Source: Cytophagales bacterium (GTDB lineage: Bacteria > Bacteroidota > Bacteroidia > Cytophagales > Cyclobacteriaceae). Taken from it: a DNA stretch of 64,000 nt. A program made the position numbers and the translations under genes. This document shows positions 25,578-34,865 of the stretch, piece after piece. The number at the start of each line of letters is the position of its first letter. Within the stretch, counting starts at the first letter, position 1. The stretch lies in NCBI GenBank assembly GCA_022360055.1, contig JAKSDO010000069.1, positions 62,001-126,000 of the forward strand. Reading direction: 5' to 3'. The notes under the pieces were generated by a model. The model ran no database searches. It had not been told where the DNA came from and saw only the letters and a list, made by a program, of their open reading frames with translations.

Positions 25578-27440
25578 ATGTTTCCAGAATACGATATTAT
25601 AATTGTAGGCGCCGGTCATGCGGGATGTGAAGCTGCACACGCTGCAGCTACAATGGGCTCTAAAGTTATGCTGGTTACGATGAATATGATGACTATCGCT
25701 CAAATGTCTTGCAACCCCGCGATGGGTGGTATTGCCAAAGGTCAGATCATTCGTGAAATTGATGCCCTGGGTGGCTTGTCCGGAATCATCTCGGACAAGT
25801 CGATGATCCAGTTCAGAATGCTGAACAAATCAAAAGGTCCTGCGATGTGGAGCCCACGAACACAAAACGACAGAATGCTGTTTTCCAAGCATTGGAGAGA
25901 AGCGTTGGAAAAAAATCCGAATATTGATATGTGGCAGGACATGGTCAGTGAGATACTTATAGAAAATGATTCTGTAATCGGTGTAAAGACCGGTCTCGGA
26001 ATGGAAATCAGATCCAAATCGGTCGTACTTACCAACGGTACGTTTCTAAACGGAATCATACATATCGGTGAGAAAAAATTCGGAGGAGGCAGAACTGCAG
26101 AAGGCCCTGCCACCGGATTAACAGAGCAACTTATTAAGCTCGGTTTCGAATCAGGTAGAATGAAAACAGGCACACCACCCCGACTGGACGGGAGAAGCAT
26201 TAACTACGCCCTGATTGAAGAACAGAAAGGCGACGAAATTCCGGGCCAATTTTCATTTCTAAAAAAGTACAATCTCCATAAACAAAGAAGTTGCTACATC
26301 ACATATACAAACAGCAAAGTTCACAGTATCCTTAAAACAGGTTTTGAAAAATCACCTATGTTTACCGGCCGAATTAAAGGTATTGGTCCAAGGTACTGCC
26401 CATCCATTGAAGATAAAATTAATCGATTTGCAGAACGCGAACGACATCAATTGTTTGTAGAACCGGAAGGCTGGGACACAGTTGAAGTTTATATTAACGG
26501 ATTTTCGACCTCTCTGCCCGAAGATGTGCAATACAAAGCTCTTACTGAAGTAAAAGGATTTGAAAACATTAAAATGTTTCGCCCGGGCTATGCCATCGAA
26601 TACGATTATTTTCCTCCAACCCAATTGAATCATTCGCTGGAAACCAAACTCATTAAGAACCTGTATTTCGCCGGACAAATAAATGGGACCACGGGATACG
26701 AAGAAGCTGGAAGTCAAGGACTTATGGCCGGAATAAACGCCGTCAGGAAGATAAATGGGAGCGACCCGATCCTTCTTAAAAGGAGCCAAGCTTATATCGG
26801 GGTCTTAATCGATGATTTAATAAATAAAGGAACAGAAGAACCGTACCGGATGTTTACTTCACGGGCAGAATATCGAATTTTGCTCAGACAAGATAACGCC
26901 GATCTCAGATTAACGAAACTAGGATACGAAATCGGTTTAGCATCGGAAGAAAGATTTAACCAGGTGAAGGAAAAAAATTTGAATATTAAGAAACTTACCA
27001 ACGATCTTAAACACAAAAAACTTCTTCCTCAGGACATTAATTCAAAACTCACTGAAATTAATTCTACCCCGATAAAGGAAAAGACAAGTATCTACCAACT
27101 TCTTAAAAGACCGGAGCTGGACATGGAAAAAGTCGCAGAGCTGGACCCAGATTTTTCAGGGTATTTGGCGAAATACAATCCTGAAATTATAGAACAAGCC
27201 GAAATAATCACCATCTACGAAAACTATATTGAGAAGGAACAAAAACTTGTCGAAAAGGTGGAGCATTTGGAGAACTTCAAAATAAAAGACGATTTTGACT
27301 ACGGATCGATCAAAGCACTTTCAGCAGAAGCTATTGAAAAATTATCCAAAATCAGGCCCAAAACAATCGGCCAGGCGACCAGGATAAGCGGCGTATCACC
27401 CGCAGACATTTCTGTAATAATGGTTTATCTGGGAAGATAA
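25578..27440 (+). CDS. mnmG: tRNA uridine-5-carboxymethylaminomethyl modification enzyme MnmG (GidA)
   Basis: The 620-residue FAD protein has the dinucleotide motif VGAGHAGCEAA near residue 10, SCNPAMGGIAKG, GTFLNGIIHIG, CPSIEDKI, GYEEAGSQGLMAGINA and the conserved C-terminal helical region. With MnmE it installs the carboxymethylaminomethyl group at U34 of several tRNAs. The frame is open 69 bases further up from a TTG, but that part only translates the two parS sites (FHVE twice), so the ATG giving MFPEYDIIIVGAG is the true start. It is next to ybeY and followed one base later by a methyltransferase gene. mnmE is not in the window. Confidence 0.96.
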   Translation: MFPEYDIIIVGAGHAGCEAAHAAATMGSKVMLVTMNMMTIAQMSCNPAMGGIAKGQIIREIDALGGLSGIISDKSMIQFRMLNKSKGPAMWSPRTQNDRMLFSKHWREALEKNPNIDMWQDMVSEILIENDSVIGVKTGLGMEIRSKSVVLTNGTFLNGIIHIGEKKFGGGRTAEGPATGLTEQLIKLGFESGRMKTGTPPRLDGRSINYALIEEQKGDEIPGQFSFLKKYNLHKQRSCYITYTNSKVHSILKTGFEKSPMFTGRIKGIGPRYCPSIEDKINRFAERERHQLFVEPEGWDTVEVYINGFSTSLPEDVQYKALTEVKGFENIKMFRPGYAIEYDYFPPTQLNHSLETKLIKNLYFAGQINGTTGYEEAGSQGLMAGINAVRKINGSDPILLKRSQAYIGVLIDDLINKGTEEPYRMFTSRAEYRILLRQDNADLRLTKLGYEIGLASEERFNQVKEKNLNIKKLTNDLKHKKLLPQDINSKLTEINSTPIKEKTSIYQLLKRPELDMEKVAELDPDFSGYLAKYNPEIIEQAEIITIYENYIEKEQKLVEKVEHLENFKIKDDFDYGSIKALSAEAIEKLSKIRPKTIGQATRISGVSPADISVIMVYLGR

Positions 27441-27441
27441 T

Positions 27442-28320
27442 ATGAAGGAAGAACTGAAAGTTTGCCCAATCTGTAATAATGATGTATTCAAAAACCATCT
27501 CGTTTGTACCGACCACTTTTTAACAGGAGAAAAGTTTACTATTACAAAATGCTCTAAGTGTTCATTGCTGTTCACAAATCCAAGACCAACTCCAAACCAG
27601 TTGCACAGGTACTATAAATCCCAAGAATATATTTCTCACTCCAACAAAGGAAATAATCTTATTAATCGCATATATAAACTAGCCCGTCATTTCACACTAT
27701 CCGGAAAAATTAAACTTATAAACACCATTACAAATCAAAAATCAATATTGGACGTTGGTTGCGGAACGGGAAACTTCTTATTGTCATGTAAGAAAAACGG
27801 CTGGGATATTTATGGAACCGAACCGGATGATGATGCTCGAAAAATAGCTACCGAGCTCACGGATGCCAATATTGTTTCGGATTTAGACAAACTTGCAGAT
27901 TTGAAGAATCTTGGGCTTATTACCTTATGGCACGTTCTTGAACACTTGCCGGATCTTAATACGACAATAAACCATCTCGTAAAAAAAATCGACAAAACCG
28001 GTAAATTACTAATTGCTGTGCCCAATCATCAGAGTTACGATGCGCAATTCTACAAAGACCACTGGGCGGCATACGACGTTCCGAGGCACTTGTATCATTT
28101 TTCAAGAAACACAATGGAGTTGCTTCTCAACAAACACGGTTTAAATATTTATAATATTTTACCAATGAAATTGGATTCCTTCTACGTTAGTTTATTGAGT
28201 GAAAAATATCGAAATCAAAAGTCTAATTATCTTAAATCTTTTACAACAGCCTATAAATCAAACATTTACGCTAAAAAAAACAACAATTATTCAAGTCTAA
28301 TCTATATCGCTGGTAAATGA
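27442..28320 (+). CDS. Class I SAM-dependent methyltransferase with zinc-ribbon N-terminus
   Basis: The 292-residue protein opens with two Cys pairs (CPICNN ... CSKCSLLF, residues about 8-45) forming a zinc ribbon, then a Methyltransf_11/23-type domain with the SAM motif SILDVGCGTGNFL (about 98-110) and LWHVLEHLPDL. This arrangement is common in O- or C-methyltransferases acting on sugars, quinone-type rings or lipids; the substrate cannot be read from the sequence. It follows mnmG by one base and overlaps the start of the Ig-like lipoprotein gene by 4 bases (ATGA), so it belongs to the same transcription unit. Confidence 0.87.
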   Translation: MKEELKVCPICNNDVFKNHLVCTDHFLTGEKFTITKCSKCSLLFTNPRPTPNQLHRYYKSQEYISHSNKGNNLINRIYKLARHFTLSGKIKLINTITNQKSILDVGCGTGNFLLSCKKNGWDIYGTEPDDDARKIATELTDANIVSDLDKLADLKNLGLITLWHVLEHLPDLNTTINHLVKKIDKTGKLLIAVPNHQSYDAQFYKDHWAAYDVPRHLYHFSRNTMELLLNKHGLNIYNILPMKLDSFYVSLLSEKYRNQKSNYLKSFTTAYKSNIYAKKNNNYSSLIYIAGK

Positions 28321-30053
28321 TAAAATATTTTTTCCATCTGTGCTTCGTTATCGCCACGTACTCCATATTGTCTTCCTGCGCCAACATTACTCCACCTACC
28401 GGTGGTCCTCGTGATACTATTCCACCTGTTCGAATCCTCACAACACCTCATGACAAATCGACAAATTTTAAAGGAACAACCATTACCATGGAATTTGACG
28501 AGCGAATAAAAACGGATAAAATTAAAGATCAACTCATTATAACTCCTTTGACAAAATCAGAATATGACTACACAATCAAAAAAAATATACTCAAGCTAGA
28601 TTTTGAAGATCCATTCATCGACAGTACTACCTACACATTAAACTTCAGAGAATCAATTCAAGATATTACCGAAGGTAACCCCACAAAAGATAACAAATTT
28701 GCTTTCAGTACCGGTACATATATTGACTCCATGTCCATAAGCGGATACGTCAAGGAACTATTAACTTACGATACTCTGGATAATATTACCGTCGGACTTT
28801 ACCGCGCAAATGATACCATCAATATATACAATGGTTCTCCATATTATTTCACGGAGCTCAAAGAAGACGGATCCTACCTTATTGAGAATATTAAAAACGG
28901 TGAATATCTTCTGTACGCCTTTTCAGATAAAAACAAAAATCTCACCCTAGAAACAGACGATGAGATATACGGTTTCAAAAAAGATACAATTGTCCTCGAT
29001 ACCGGTTTGGTTACCATGAACGTCGATTTAATAAATCTGGATCTCACGGAATTCAAAATGATGACTGCTTTGGCTTCAGGTCAATATTTCGATATCAACC
29101 TCAATAAATACATTGTCGACTATTCCATCACGTCAATAAACAACACACACACATTTTATACCAACAGAGCCAAGGAAAAGAAATCAATCAGATTTTATAA
29201 TAACTTTCAGAATATTGACTCGCTGCAAATATCTTTTGCAGCAGTCGATTCCGTGGGATCCAAAATATCCGATACATTGTACGTAAAGTTTTCACCCAGC
29301 AAAAGAAAGAAAGATGAATTCAAACTCCGCGTACTTCCGGAAAACAACCAATCGATCGAAACCTTCACGGATGTTAAAATAGAATTTAACAAACCCATCC
29401 TACATATAAATACGGACAGTATATTTATCCAATTTGATACGACTAAAATTGTCCAGGTGCACGATTCATCGTTGGTCTGGAATAAATTTAGGGACGAATT
29501 ATCATTCACCATCGAAATTGATAAAAGCAAAGCCGACACCATACTCAACAGAAGAAAAAGATATCAGCAACAAGTAAAAGATTCAATAAGAACAGAGGCT
29601 GAGGAAACCCAATTAAAACAACAAATTTCAAAAAGCAAAAAAGAAGAGGGACCTAAATTAAACACCGGGTTGCAACTATATTTTGGTCATGGAGCGTTTC
29701 AATCGGCAGATCTTGACACAAGTGCTGCTTCAGGTTACAACTATAAATTTATCGTACCGGAAGAAAACGGAATTCAAGAAATAAATGTCAATACACAATA
29801 TGAGAACTTTACCATTCAACTGACCTCTGAAAATTATGAAGTTGTAAAAGAAACCAGCAACCGAAAGTCAATCGTCTTTAAAAACATAAAGCCCGGTACG
29901 TACAAAATACGGGCGCTGATCGATGCCAATAACGACGGAAAATGGAGCCCGGGAAATATGCTAAAACAAATAGAACCCGAACCCGTTTACATATATCCTG
30001 AGGTGCTGGTCATAAGAGCCGACTGGCGGACTACCCTGGATATTACATTTTAA
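28317..30053 (+). CDS. Bacterial Ig-like (Big_5) lipoprotein
   Basis: The 578-residue product is a lipoprotein (lipobox LSSC, near residue 21) whose mature chain begins ITPPTGGPRDTIPPV, the recognisable opening of a conserved Bacteroidota Ig-domain lipoprotein. A Big_5/SbsA Ig-like domain follows (about 35-135; ITMEFDERIKTDKIKDQL), with further beta-rich segments and a KKEEGPKLNTG linker near 440. It ends in a beta-strand region (AGLIDANNDGKW-like: LIDANNDGKWSPGN) typical of carboxypeptidase-regulatory-like folds. Cell-surface or periplasmic; function unknown. It overlaps the preceding methyltransferase gene by 4 bases and is followed by the candidate replication origin. Confidence 0.8.
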   Translation: MIKYFFHLCFVIATYSILSSCANITPPTGGPRDTIPPVRILTTPHDKSTNFKGTTITMEFDERIKTDKIKDQLIITPLTKSEYDYTIKKNILKLDFEDPFIDSTTYTLNFRESIQDITEGNPTKDNKFAFSTGTYIDSMSISGYVKELLTYDTLDNITVGLYRANDTINIYNGSPYYFTELKEDGSYLIENIKNGEYLLYAFSDKNKNLTLETDDEIYGFKKDTIVLDTGLVTMNVDLINLDLTEFKMMTALASGQYFDINLNKYIVDYSITSINNTHTFYTNRAKEKKSIRFYNNFQNIDSLQISFAAVDSVGSKISDTLYVKFSPSKRKKDEFKLRVLPENNQSIETFTDVKIEFNKPILHINTDSIFIQFDTTKIVQVHDSSLVWNKFRDELSFTIEIDKSKADTILNRRKRYQQQVKDSIRTEAEETQLKQQISKSKKEEGPKLNTGLQLYFGHGAFQSADLDTSAASGYNYKFIVPEENGIQEINVNTQYENFTIQLTSENYEVVKETSNRKSIVFKNIKPGTYKIRALIDANNDGKWSPGNMLKQIEPEPVYIYPEVLVIRADWRTTLDITF

Positions 30054-30423
30054 TTTGTGCATAACTTATGGATAAAATGATAATAACCTTTCTTGTCAAC
30101 AAGCAAACCTGCGATCTACCAAATGTGAATAGAAACCTGTTGATAACTTTTCAAAAATTAAATTTTCTCAACAAAGTTTTCTACAGACGTCCCTCGATAA
30201 AAAATCAATCTTGAAAAACACTAAAATGTGGATAAAATATAAATATCTAAATATCAAACAATTGCATGTAAATTATATGTGTATAAGTAAAAACCTATTC
30301 TTTTCTGATTCACAATTGAAAAATGCAAATAAAAATCTCTTTATTTATCCACTTATCCACAGACTTAATAAATAATAATATTAAATATATATTATGTATT
30401 ATATTATTATTAGATGTATTGAC
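30054..30423. other. oriC: Candidate chromosomal replication origin (oriC)
   Basis: A 370-base gap with four exact DnaA boxes (TTATNCACA): minus-strand copies at 30056-30064 (TGTGCATAA), 30227-30235 (TGTGGATAA) and 30278-30286 (TGTGTATAA), and a plus-strand copy TTATCCACA at 30353-30361. One-mismatch boxes lie at 30067-30075, 30138-30146 and 30345-30353; the last abuts the plus copy. Directly after it, bases 30365-30412 contain a single G or C, a plausible unwinding element, including AAT repeats. Two parS sites and mnmG lie 4.5 kb upstream. No dnaA gene is in the window, so this rests on the box cluster and AT tract. Confidence 0.7.
30365..30412. other. AT-only tract, probable DNA unwinding element
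   Basis: Forty-eight bases with one G and no C, beginning four bases after a perfect DnaA box. It starts with AAT-type repeats, reminiscent of the DnaA-trio elements that load DnaA onto single strands. Confidence 0.55.
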
Positions 30424-32250
30424 ATGTTGAAAACCGGAAAACCAGTCTTCAATTTTTGTATCCTTTGTGCCTTTTTCATCCAAATCACGCTCCAAGCACA
30501 AAATATAACGGACATTCAAATAGCCAACCAATACATTCAACAAGGTGAAAATGAAAAGGCATTATTACTATTTGAAAAGTTGGAAAAGAACAATAAAAAT
30601 ATTCCGCTCATACATGAAAGCTATTTTCAATTAATGCTGATGACCGGTAATTTTCAGCAGGCGGAAAATTACATTGAAAGGGCCATTAAAAGATATCCTT
30701 CCAACTTATACTATAAAATAGACAAAGGGTTAATTTTTGTTCAGCAAAATAAAAATGAGGAAGCAAAAAAGTATTATGATCGACTGATCAATCAAATTTC
30801 AGAAGATCCGTTTAAAGTAAGGATAGCAGCTCAGCATTTTTCAAAAAATCAGCAGTTGGAATTTGCCGCAGAAACATACAGGCAAAGCAGGAAAAGCATG
30901 GACGATCCTACCGCATATGCCATCCAGATGGCGGGCATTTACAGATTGCTCAACAAAAAGGAAGAGATGATCAATGAATATTTGAATTATACAAATCAGA
31001 ATCCCAAGAACATCAGATCTGTTAAAAACATACTTCAAAATGTACTTCACGAGGAGGAGGATCTTGAACTCTTTGAAACCATGATGTATGATAAGGTACA
31101 GCGGTCGCCAAATAATATGATTTACAACGAATTGCTTATTTGGATAAATATTCAAAGGAAAAACTTTTATTCGGCGTTTATACAGGCAAGGGCTCTTGAC
31201 AAAAGAAAAAAATTAAATGGTGTTGAAGTAATGGAGCTTGGAAGAATAACCATGGTTAACAAAGATTATAAAAACGCCGTACGAATTTTTGAATACCTGA
31301 TCAATGAATATCCCGGAACTCCAAATTATCAAATTGCCAGAAGGTTGGTAATAAGCACCAGAGAAGAAATAGTGAAAAATACATTCCCGGTCGAAGAATC
31401 AAATATTAGAACGTTGATTAATGATTACCGCGAATTGATTAAGGATGTGGGTCTGAACCAACATACCATTGAAGCGCTCAGGAGTCAGGCCTTGCTTTAT
31501 GCCTTTTATCTTAATGAACACGATTCGGCAATTATGATTCTGAAAGAAATAGTGCAAGTTCCGAGAATCAGTAAGACAATTGTTGACAAGTCAAAACTTG
31601 ATCTGGGAGATATTTATTTACTTATAGGCGAGCCCTGGGAATCTACTTTGCTTTACTCACAGGTTGAAAAGTCGAGCAAAGAGACACCCATCGGATATGA
31701 GGCCAAATTGAGAAATGCGAAACTTTCTTATTATCGAGGTGATTTTGCACTTGCTCAAAGTCATTTGGATATATTGAAAATGGCGACTTCAAGAGAAATA
31801 GCAAACGATGCCATGTCACTAAGTTTACTCATAAAAGATAATACACAGTTAGATACCGGGGATGTGATAATGAAAAGGTTTGCCGATATCGATTTACTCA
31901 TTTTTCAAAACAAAAAATTCGGAGCCCTTGATGCTCTTGAGAAATTGAAAATTGATGCTCCCGAACATCCGATTGTGGATGAAATAATGTATCGCCAGGC
32001 GGAATTAAATTTGGAAATGGGAAAATTTGAAATGGCGATATCCTTGCTCCAAAACGTAGTCGATACTTATGGGGAAGACATTTTGGGGGATGATGCGCTT
32101 TTTCTTATTGGAACGATCTATGAAGAACAACTCAAGGAAAAAGAAAAAGCGAAAGAAGTATATCAGAATTTTTTGATCAAGTATCCCGGAAGCAGCAAAG
32201 CTGCGGAAGCGAGAAAACGTTTTAGAATTCTTCGCGGAGATTTTTTATAA
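30424..32250 (+). CDS. TPR-repeat secreted protein
   Basis: A 608-residue protein with a signal peptide (FNFCILCAFFIQITLQAQ) and arrays of TPR helix pairs: QYIQQGENEKALLLFEKLEK, GNFQQAENYIERAIKRYPSN, GLIFVQQNKNEEAKKYYDRL near the N-terminus, and YRQAELNLEMGKFEMAI and QLKEKEKAKEVYQNFLIKYP at the C-terminus. The start was moved 30 bases in from the longest frame because residues 1-10 of that frame come from the AT-rich origin tract. It probably works in the periplasm or on the inner face of the outer membrane as a protein-protein scaffold. No specific pathway can be named. Confidence 0.8.
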   Translation: MLKTGKPVFNFCILCAFFIQITLQAQNITDIQIANQYIQQGENEKALLLFEKLEKNNKNIPLIHESYFQLMLMTGNFQQAENYIERAIKRYPSNLYYKIDKGLIFVQQNKNEEAKKYYDRLINQISEDPFKVRIAAQHFSKNQQLEFAAETYRQSRKSMDDPTAYAIQMAGIYRLLNKKEEMINEYLNYTNQNPKNIRSVKNILQNVLHEEEDLELFETMMYDKVQRSPNNMIYNELLIWINIQRKNFYSAFIQARALDKRKKLNGVEVMELGRITMVNKDYKNAVRIFEYLINEYPGTPNYQIARRLVISTREEIVKNTFPVEESNIRTLINDYRELIKDVGLNQHTIEALRSQALLYAFYLNEHDSAIMILKEIVQVPRISKTIVDKSKLDLGDIYLLIGEPWESTLLYSQVEKSSKETPIGYEAKLRNAKLSYYRGDFALAQSHLDILKMATSREIANDAMSLSLLIKDNTQLDTGDVIMKRFADIDLLIFQNKKFGALDALEKLKIDAPEHPIVDEIMYRQAELNLEMGKFEMAISLLQNVVDTYGEDILGDDALFLIGTIYEEQLKEKEKAKEVYQNFLIKYPGSSKAAEARKRFRILRGDFL

Positions 32251-32663
32251 GATACTTAACAATCGCGAAGACCTCTCCGTATCCATGATTAAATCGCGAC
32301 AGAAAAGTTTAAATATTCAATCAATCCGAAAAATTCACGGAGCCGGATTCCTGACGGACCGCCAAAGCATGAATCGTGCGGAACCAATCCATGAGCATCA
32401 GGTTGCCTTGAAAAAACCGATCTTGGATTTCCCAAATTCAGACCATTGAGTTTTATGTCTTACCGGAAAACCGGCAATTATTATCGTCTCTCTAAATTGG
32501 CAGCTCTACGTTACTTTTCCGGACGTCTTGGAATCCGGGGCAAGATTAGCAAAAAGTATAACCTCGGGAAAAATACCGGAAGGGTTTGTCCTTTGTAAGC
32601 GAAAGAAAAAGATGTAAATTCAGCAGTAATTTATTTTTCCAGATTATCTGTAAATGACATTCC
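32251..32663. other. Intergenic region, no gene seen
   Basis: About 410 bases with no convincing frame, RNA or terminator. One short stretch (32323-32341) matches bases 79-97 of the window with a single mismatch, but is too short to define a repeat family. Confidence 0.4.
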
Positions 32664-33155
32664 ATGGAAATAAATCGCAAGAAAAATTCGATAAGATCCT
32701 TTTTACGCAAGGCGTCTCTGACATCAGCCCTTGTATCATCTTCGCCATATTTATTTTCAAATTCCTGTAAACAGGACCTGCAGCTTCAATCGAGAACTTA
32801 TACTTATCGTAGATTAAGCATCAACGATCACATAAACCATGCTCTGATTGGTTCCGGGATACAGGGAATATACGATGCCATTTCAGTGCAGCATCGAGGT
32901 GTAAAACTTGTTGCTGTGTGTGATTTATACTCGGGCAGATTGGATCGTGCCAAAGAACTTTGGGGAAATGACATATTTCTTACCAGGGATTATAGACAAA
33001 TATTAGAAAGAGAAGATGCAGATGCCGTTATTGCAGCTACTTCCGATCATTGGCATAAAAAGATATCCGTTGAGGCATTGAAAGCAGGAAAGGATGTTTA
33101 TAGTGAAAAACCAATGATACAGAAATTTGAAGAGGGAGTGGAGTTCATCAGTTGA
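32664..33155 (+). pseudogene. Truncated Gfo/Idh/MocA oxidoreductase (N-terminal half only)
   Basis: The 163 residues carry an export-type leader (FLRKASLTSALVSSSPYLF), the Rossmann start HALIGSGIQGIYDAI, VCDLYSGRLDRAKELWG and the conserved SEKPMIQKFEEG near residue 150, then a stop. Family members are normally 370-450 residues, so the whole catalytic/C-terminal half is missing. Coding ends 47 bases before the PIG-L deacetylase start. A short GAGTT repeat (33141-33145 and 33154-33158) flanks the stop and could mark a deletion joint. The remaining protein could not bind and turn over a sugar as its relatives do, so it is called a remnant. Confidence 0.75.
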
Positions 33156-33201
33156 GTTTCTAAGCTGTTTCCAAAATCGAGTTTATATAATTAATGAAAA
33201 T

Positions 33202-34071
33202 ATGAAAAGGATAGCATTGATCATTTGTTTAGTTTTTTCAGGGCTATTTTTATTTGCCCAGGATAGACCACTAAATGTGATTGTTTTTGGAGCTCACCCA
33301 GACGATTGTGATGCAGATGCCGGAGGTACTGCCATACTTTTTTCTAATCTGGGCCACAATGTAAAGTTTGTCTCTCTGACAAACGGAGATGCGGGTCATT
33401 ATGCTATGGGTGGTGGTGAACTTGCCAAAATAAGAACAGCTGAAGCCAAGGAAGCAGGTAAGCGATTTGGTGTTGAATATGATGTCTTGGATAATCATGA
33501 CGGAGAATTAATGCCTACTTTGGTAAACCGTTTAAGAGTAATCCGTGAAATTAGAAAGTGGAATGCCGATATCGTTATTGCGCCAAGGCCTAACGATTAT
33601 CATCCGGACCACCGATATACGGGTATCCTTGTTCAGGATGCAGCATATATGGTTATTGTTCCAAATATTGCTCCGGATGTACCACCCTTGAAGAAAAACC
33701 CTGTATTTATTTATTCTGAAGATGGATTTCAAAAACCAAATCCTTTTGAGCCGGATATTGCCGTGATCATCGATGACGTATTCGAACAGAAGATCCATGC
33801 TATGGCCGCTCATGAATCACAGTATTTTGATTGGCTGCCTTGGACTATGGGGAGATTAGACGAAGTTCCGAAAGATGGAAAAGCCAGACTGGAATGGTTG
33901 GGAAACTGGAGAAGTAATAGCCCGGACAAAAAAACAGTTGAAGTTTTAAAGAAATGGTATGGAGATAAGGCTACGATTGCAAAACATGTTGAGGGATTTG
34001 AGATTTGCGAATATGGAAAACAACCAAACGATAATGAAATCCGTCGACTTTTTCCAATGTTAAAAAAATAA
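33202..34071 (+). CDS. Secreted PIG-L (LmbE-type) N-acetyl-sugar deacetylase
   Basis: The 289-residue protein starts with a signal peptide (IALIICLVFSGLFLFAQ) and has the PIG-L zinc motif AHPDDCDADAGG (about 30-41) and the second metal segment PRPNDYHPDHRYTG (about 130-143). Family members remove acetyl groups from N-acetylglucosamine-containing substrates, as in MshB or GPI synthesis, or other amide-linked sugars. The chosen Met gives the signal peptide; a longer frame reads through the tail of the broken oxidoreductase gene. Downstream, 8 bases away, is a creatininase-family gene, so they are probably co-transcribed. Exact substrate unknown. Confidence 0.88.
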   Translation: MKRIALIICLVFSGLFLFAQDRPLNVIVFGAHPDDCDADAGGTAILFSNLGHNVKFVSLTNGDAGHYAMGGGELAKIRTAEAKEAGKRFGVEYDVLDNHDGELMPTLVNRLRVIREIRKWNADIVIAPRPNDYHPDHRYTGILVQDAAYMVIVPNIAPDVPPLKKNPVFIYSEDGFQKPNPFEPDIAVIIDDVFEQKIHAMAAHESQYFDWLPWTMGRLDEVPKDGKARLEWLGNWRSNSPDKKTVEVLKKWYGDKATIAKHVEGFEICEYGKQPNDNEIRRLFPMLKK

Positions 34072-34079
34072 CAAAAATT

Positions 34080-34853
34080 ATGGACCCTAGATCATTTATT
34101 CTTTCGGAGACGAACTGGAAGACCGTAAAGGAAACCGACTACGAAGTTGCTATTCTGCCGTGGGGCGCTACGGAAGCGCATAATTATCACCTGCCCTATG
34201 GCACAGATAATATTCAAAATGAATTTATTACTGCAGAAGCTGCCAGGCGAGCCTGGGGTCGCGGAGCAAAAGTTGTCGTATTGCCGAATATTCCCTATGG
34301 TGTAAACTGCCAGCAACTGGACATTAAACTTACGATAAATTTAAACCCTTCCACACAATTTCAGATCCTGATGGACATTGTGAGTGCCCTGAACGGTCAG
34401 GGCATTAAAAAGCTCGTAATTCTTAACGGACACGGAGGCAATGATTTCAAGCAAATGATACGTGAGTTAAGTGGCAAACATCCTGAAATGTTTATCGGGC
34501 AGATTAACTGGTATTCGGTTGATCCCAATTGGGAGACATATTTTGAAGATTCGGGTGATCACGCAGGAGAAATGGAGACGAGTATCATGTTAAATATTGT
34601 TCCCGATTGGGTATTACCGCTCTCAGAAGCCGGGAATGGGAAAGCCAGAAGATTGAAATTAAAAGCGAGACAGGAGGGCTGGTTTTGGGCTCCGCGCGAA
34701 TGGATGAAAGTAACTTCTGATACTGGTATCGGAGATCCTGCAAAATCAACAGAGCAAAAGGGTGAAGCATATCTGAACAAGGTGATTGCTAAAATTTCAG
34801 ACGTTATTGTGGAATTGGCCGGAATCGACCTTCAGGATAAATATACTCTATAA
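34080..34853 (+). CDS. Creatininase-family amidohydrolase
   Basis: The 257-residue cytoplasmic protein shows the creatininase metal and catalytic residues: ILPWGATEAHNYHLPYGTD (Glu, His, Asp ligands, about 28-46), LVILNGHGGND (about 117-127) and GDHAGEMETSIML (about 160-172). Members hydrolyse creatinine, F420-pathway formamides or mycofactocin-type amides. With a PIG-L deacetylase before and an acyl-ACP thioesterase right after (start within 1-13 bases), no single known pathway is evident. Length is normal for the family. Confidence 0.88.
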   Translation: MDPRSFILSETNWKTVKETDYEVAILPWGATEAHNYHLPYGTDNIQNEFITAEAARRAWGRGAKVVVLPNIPYGVNCQQLDIKLTINLNPSTQFQILMDIVSALNGQGIKKLVILNGHGGNDFKQMIRELSGKHPEMFIGQINWYSVDPNWETYFEDSGDHAGEMETSIMLNIVPDWVLPLSEAGNGKARRLKLKARQEGWFWAPREWMKVTSDTGIGDPAKSTEQKGEAYLNKVIAKISDVIVELAGIDLQDKYTL

Positions 34854-34865
34854 TTGGAACTGCAA

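Noticed and set aside
30394-30423. Ten extra codons at the start of the TPR gene
   Set aside because: They come from the AT-only tract of the candidate origin; the next Met begins a proper signal peptide.
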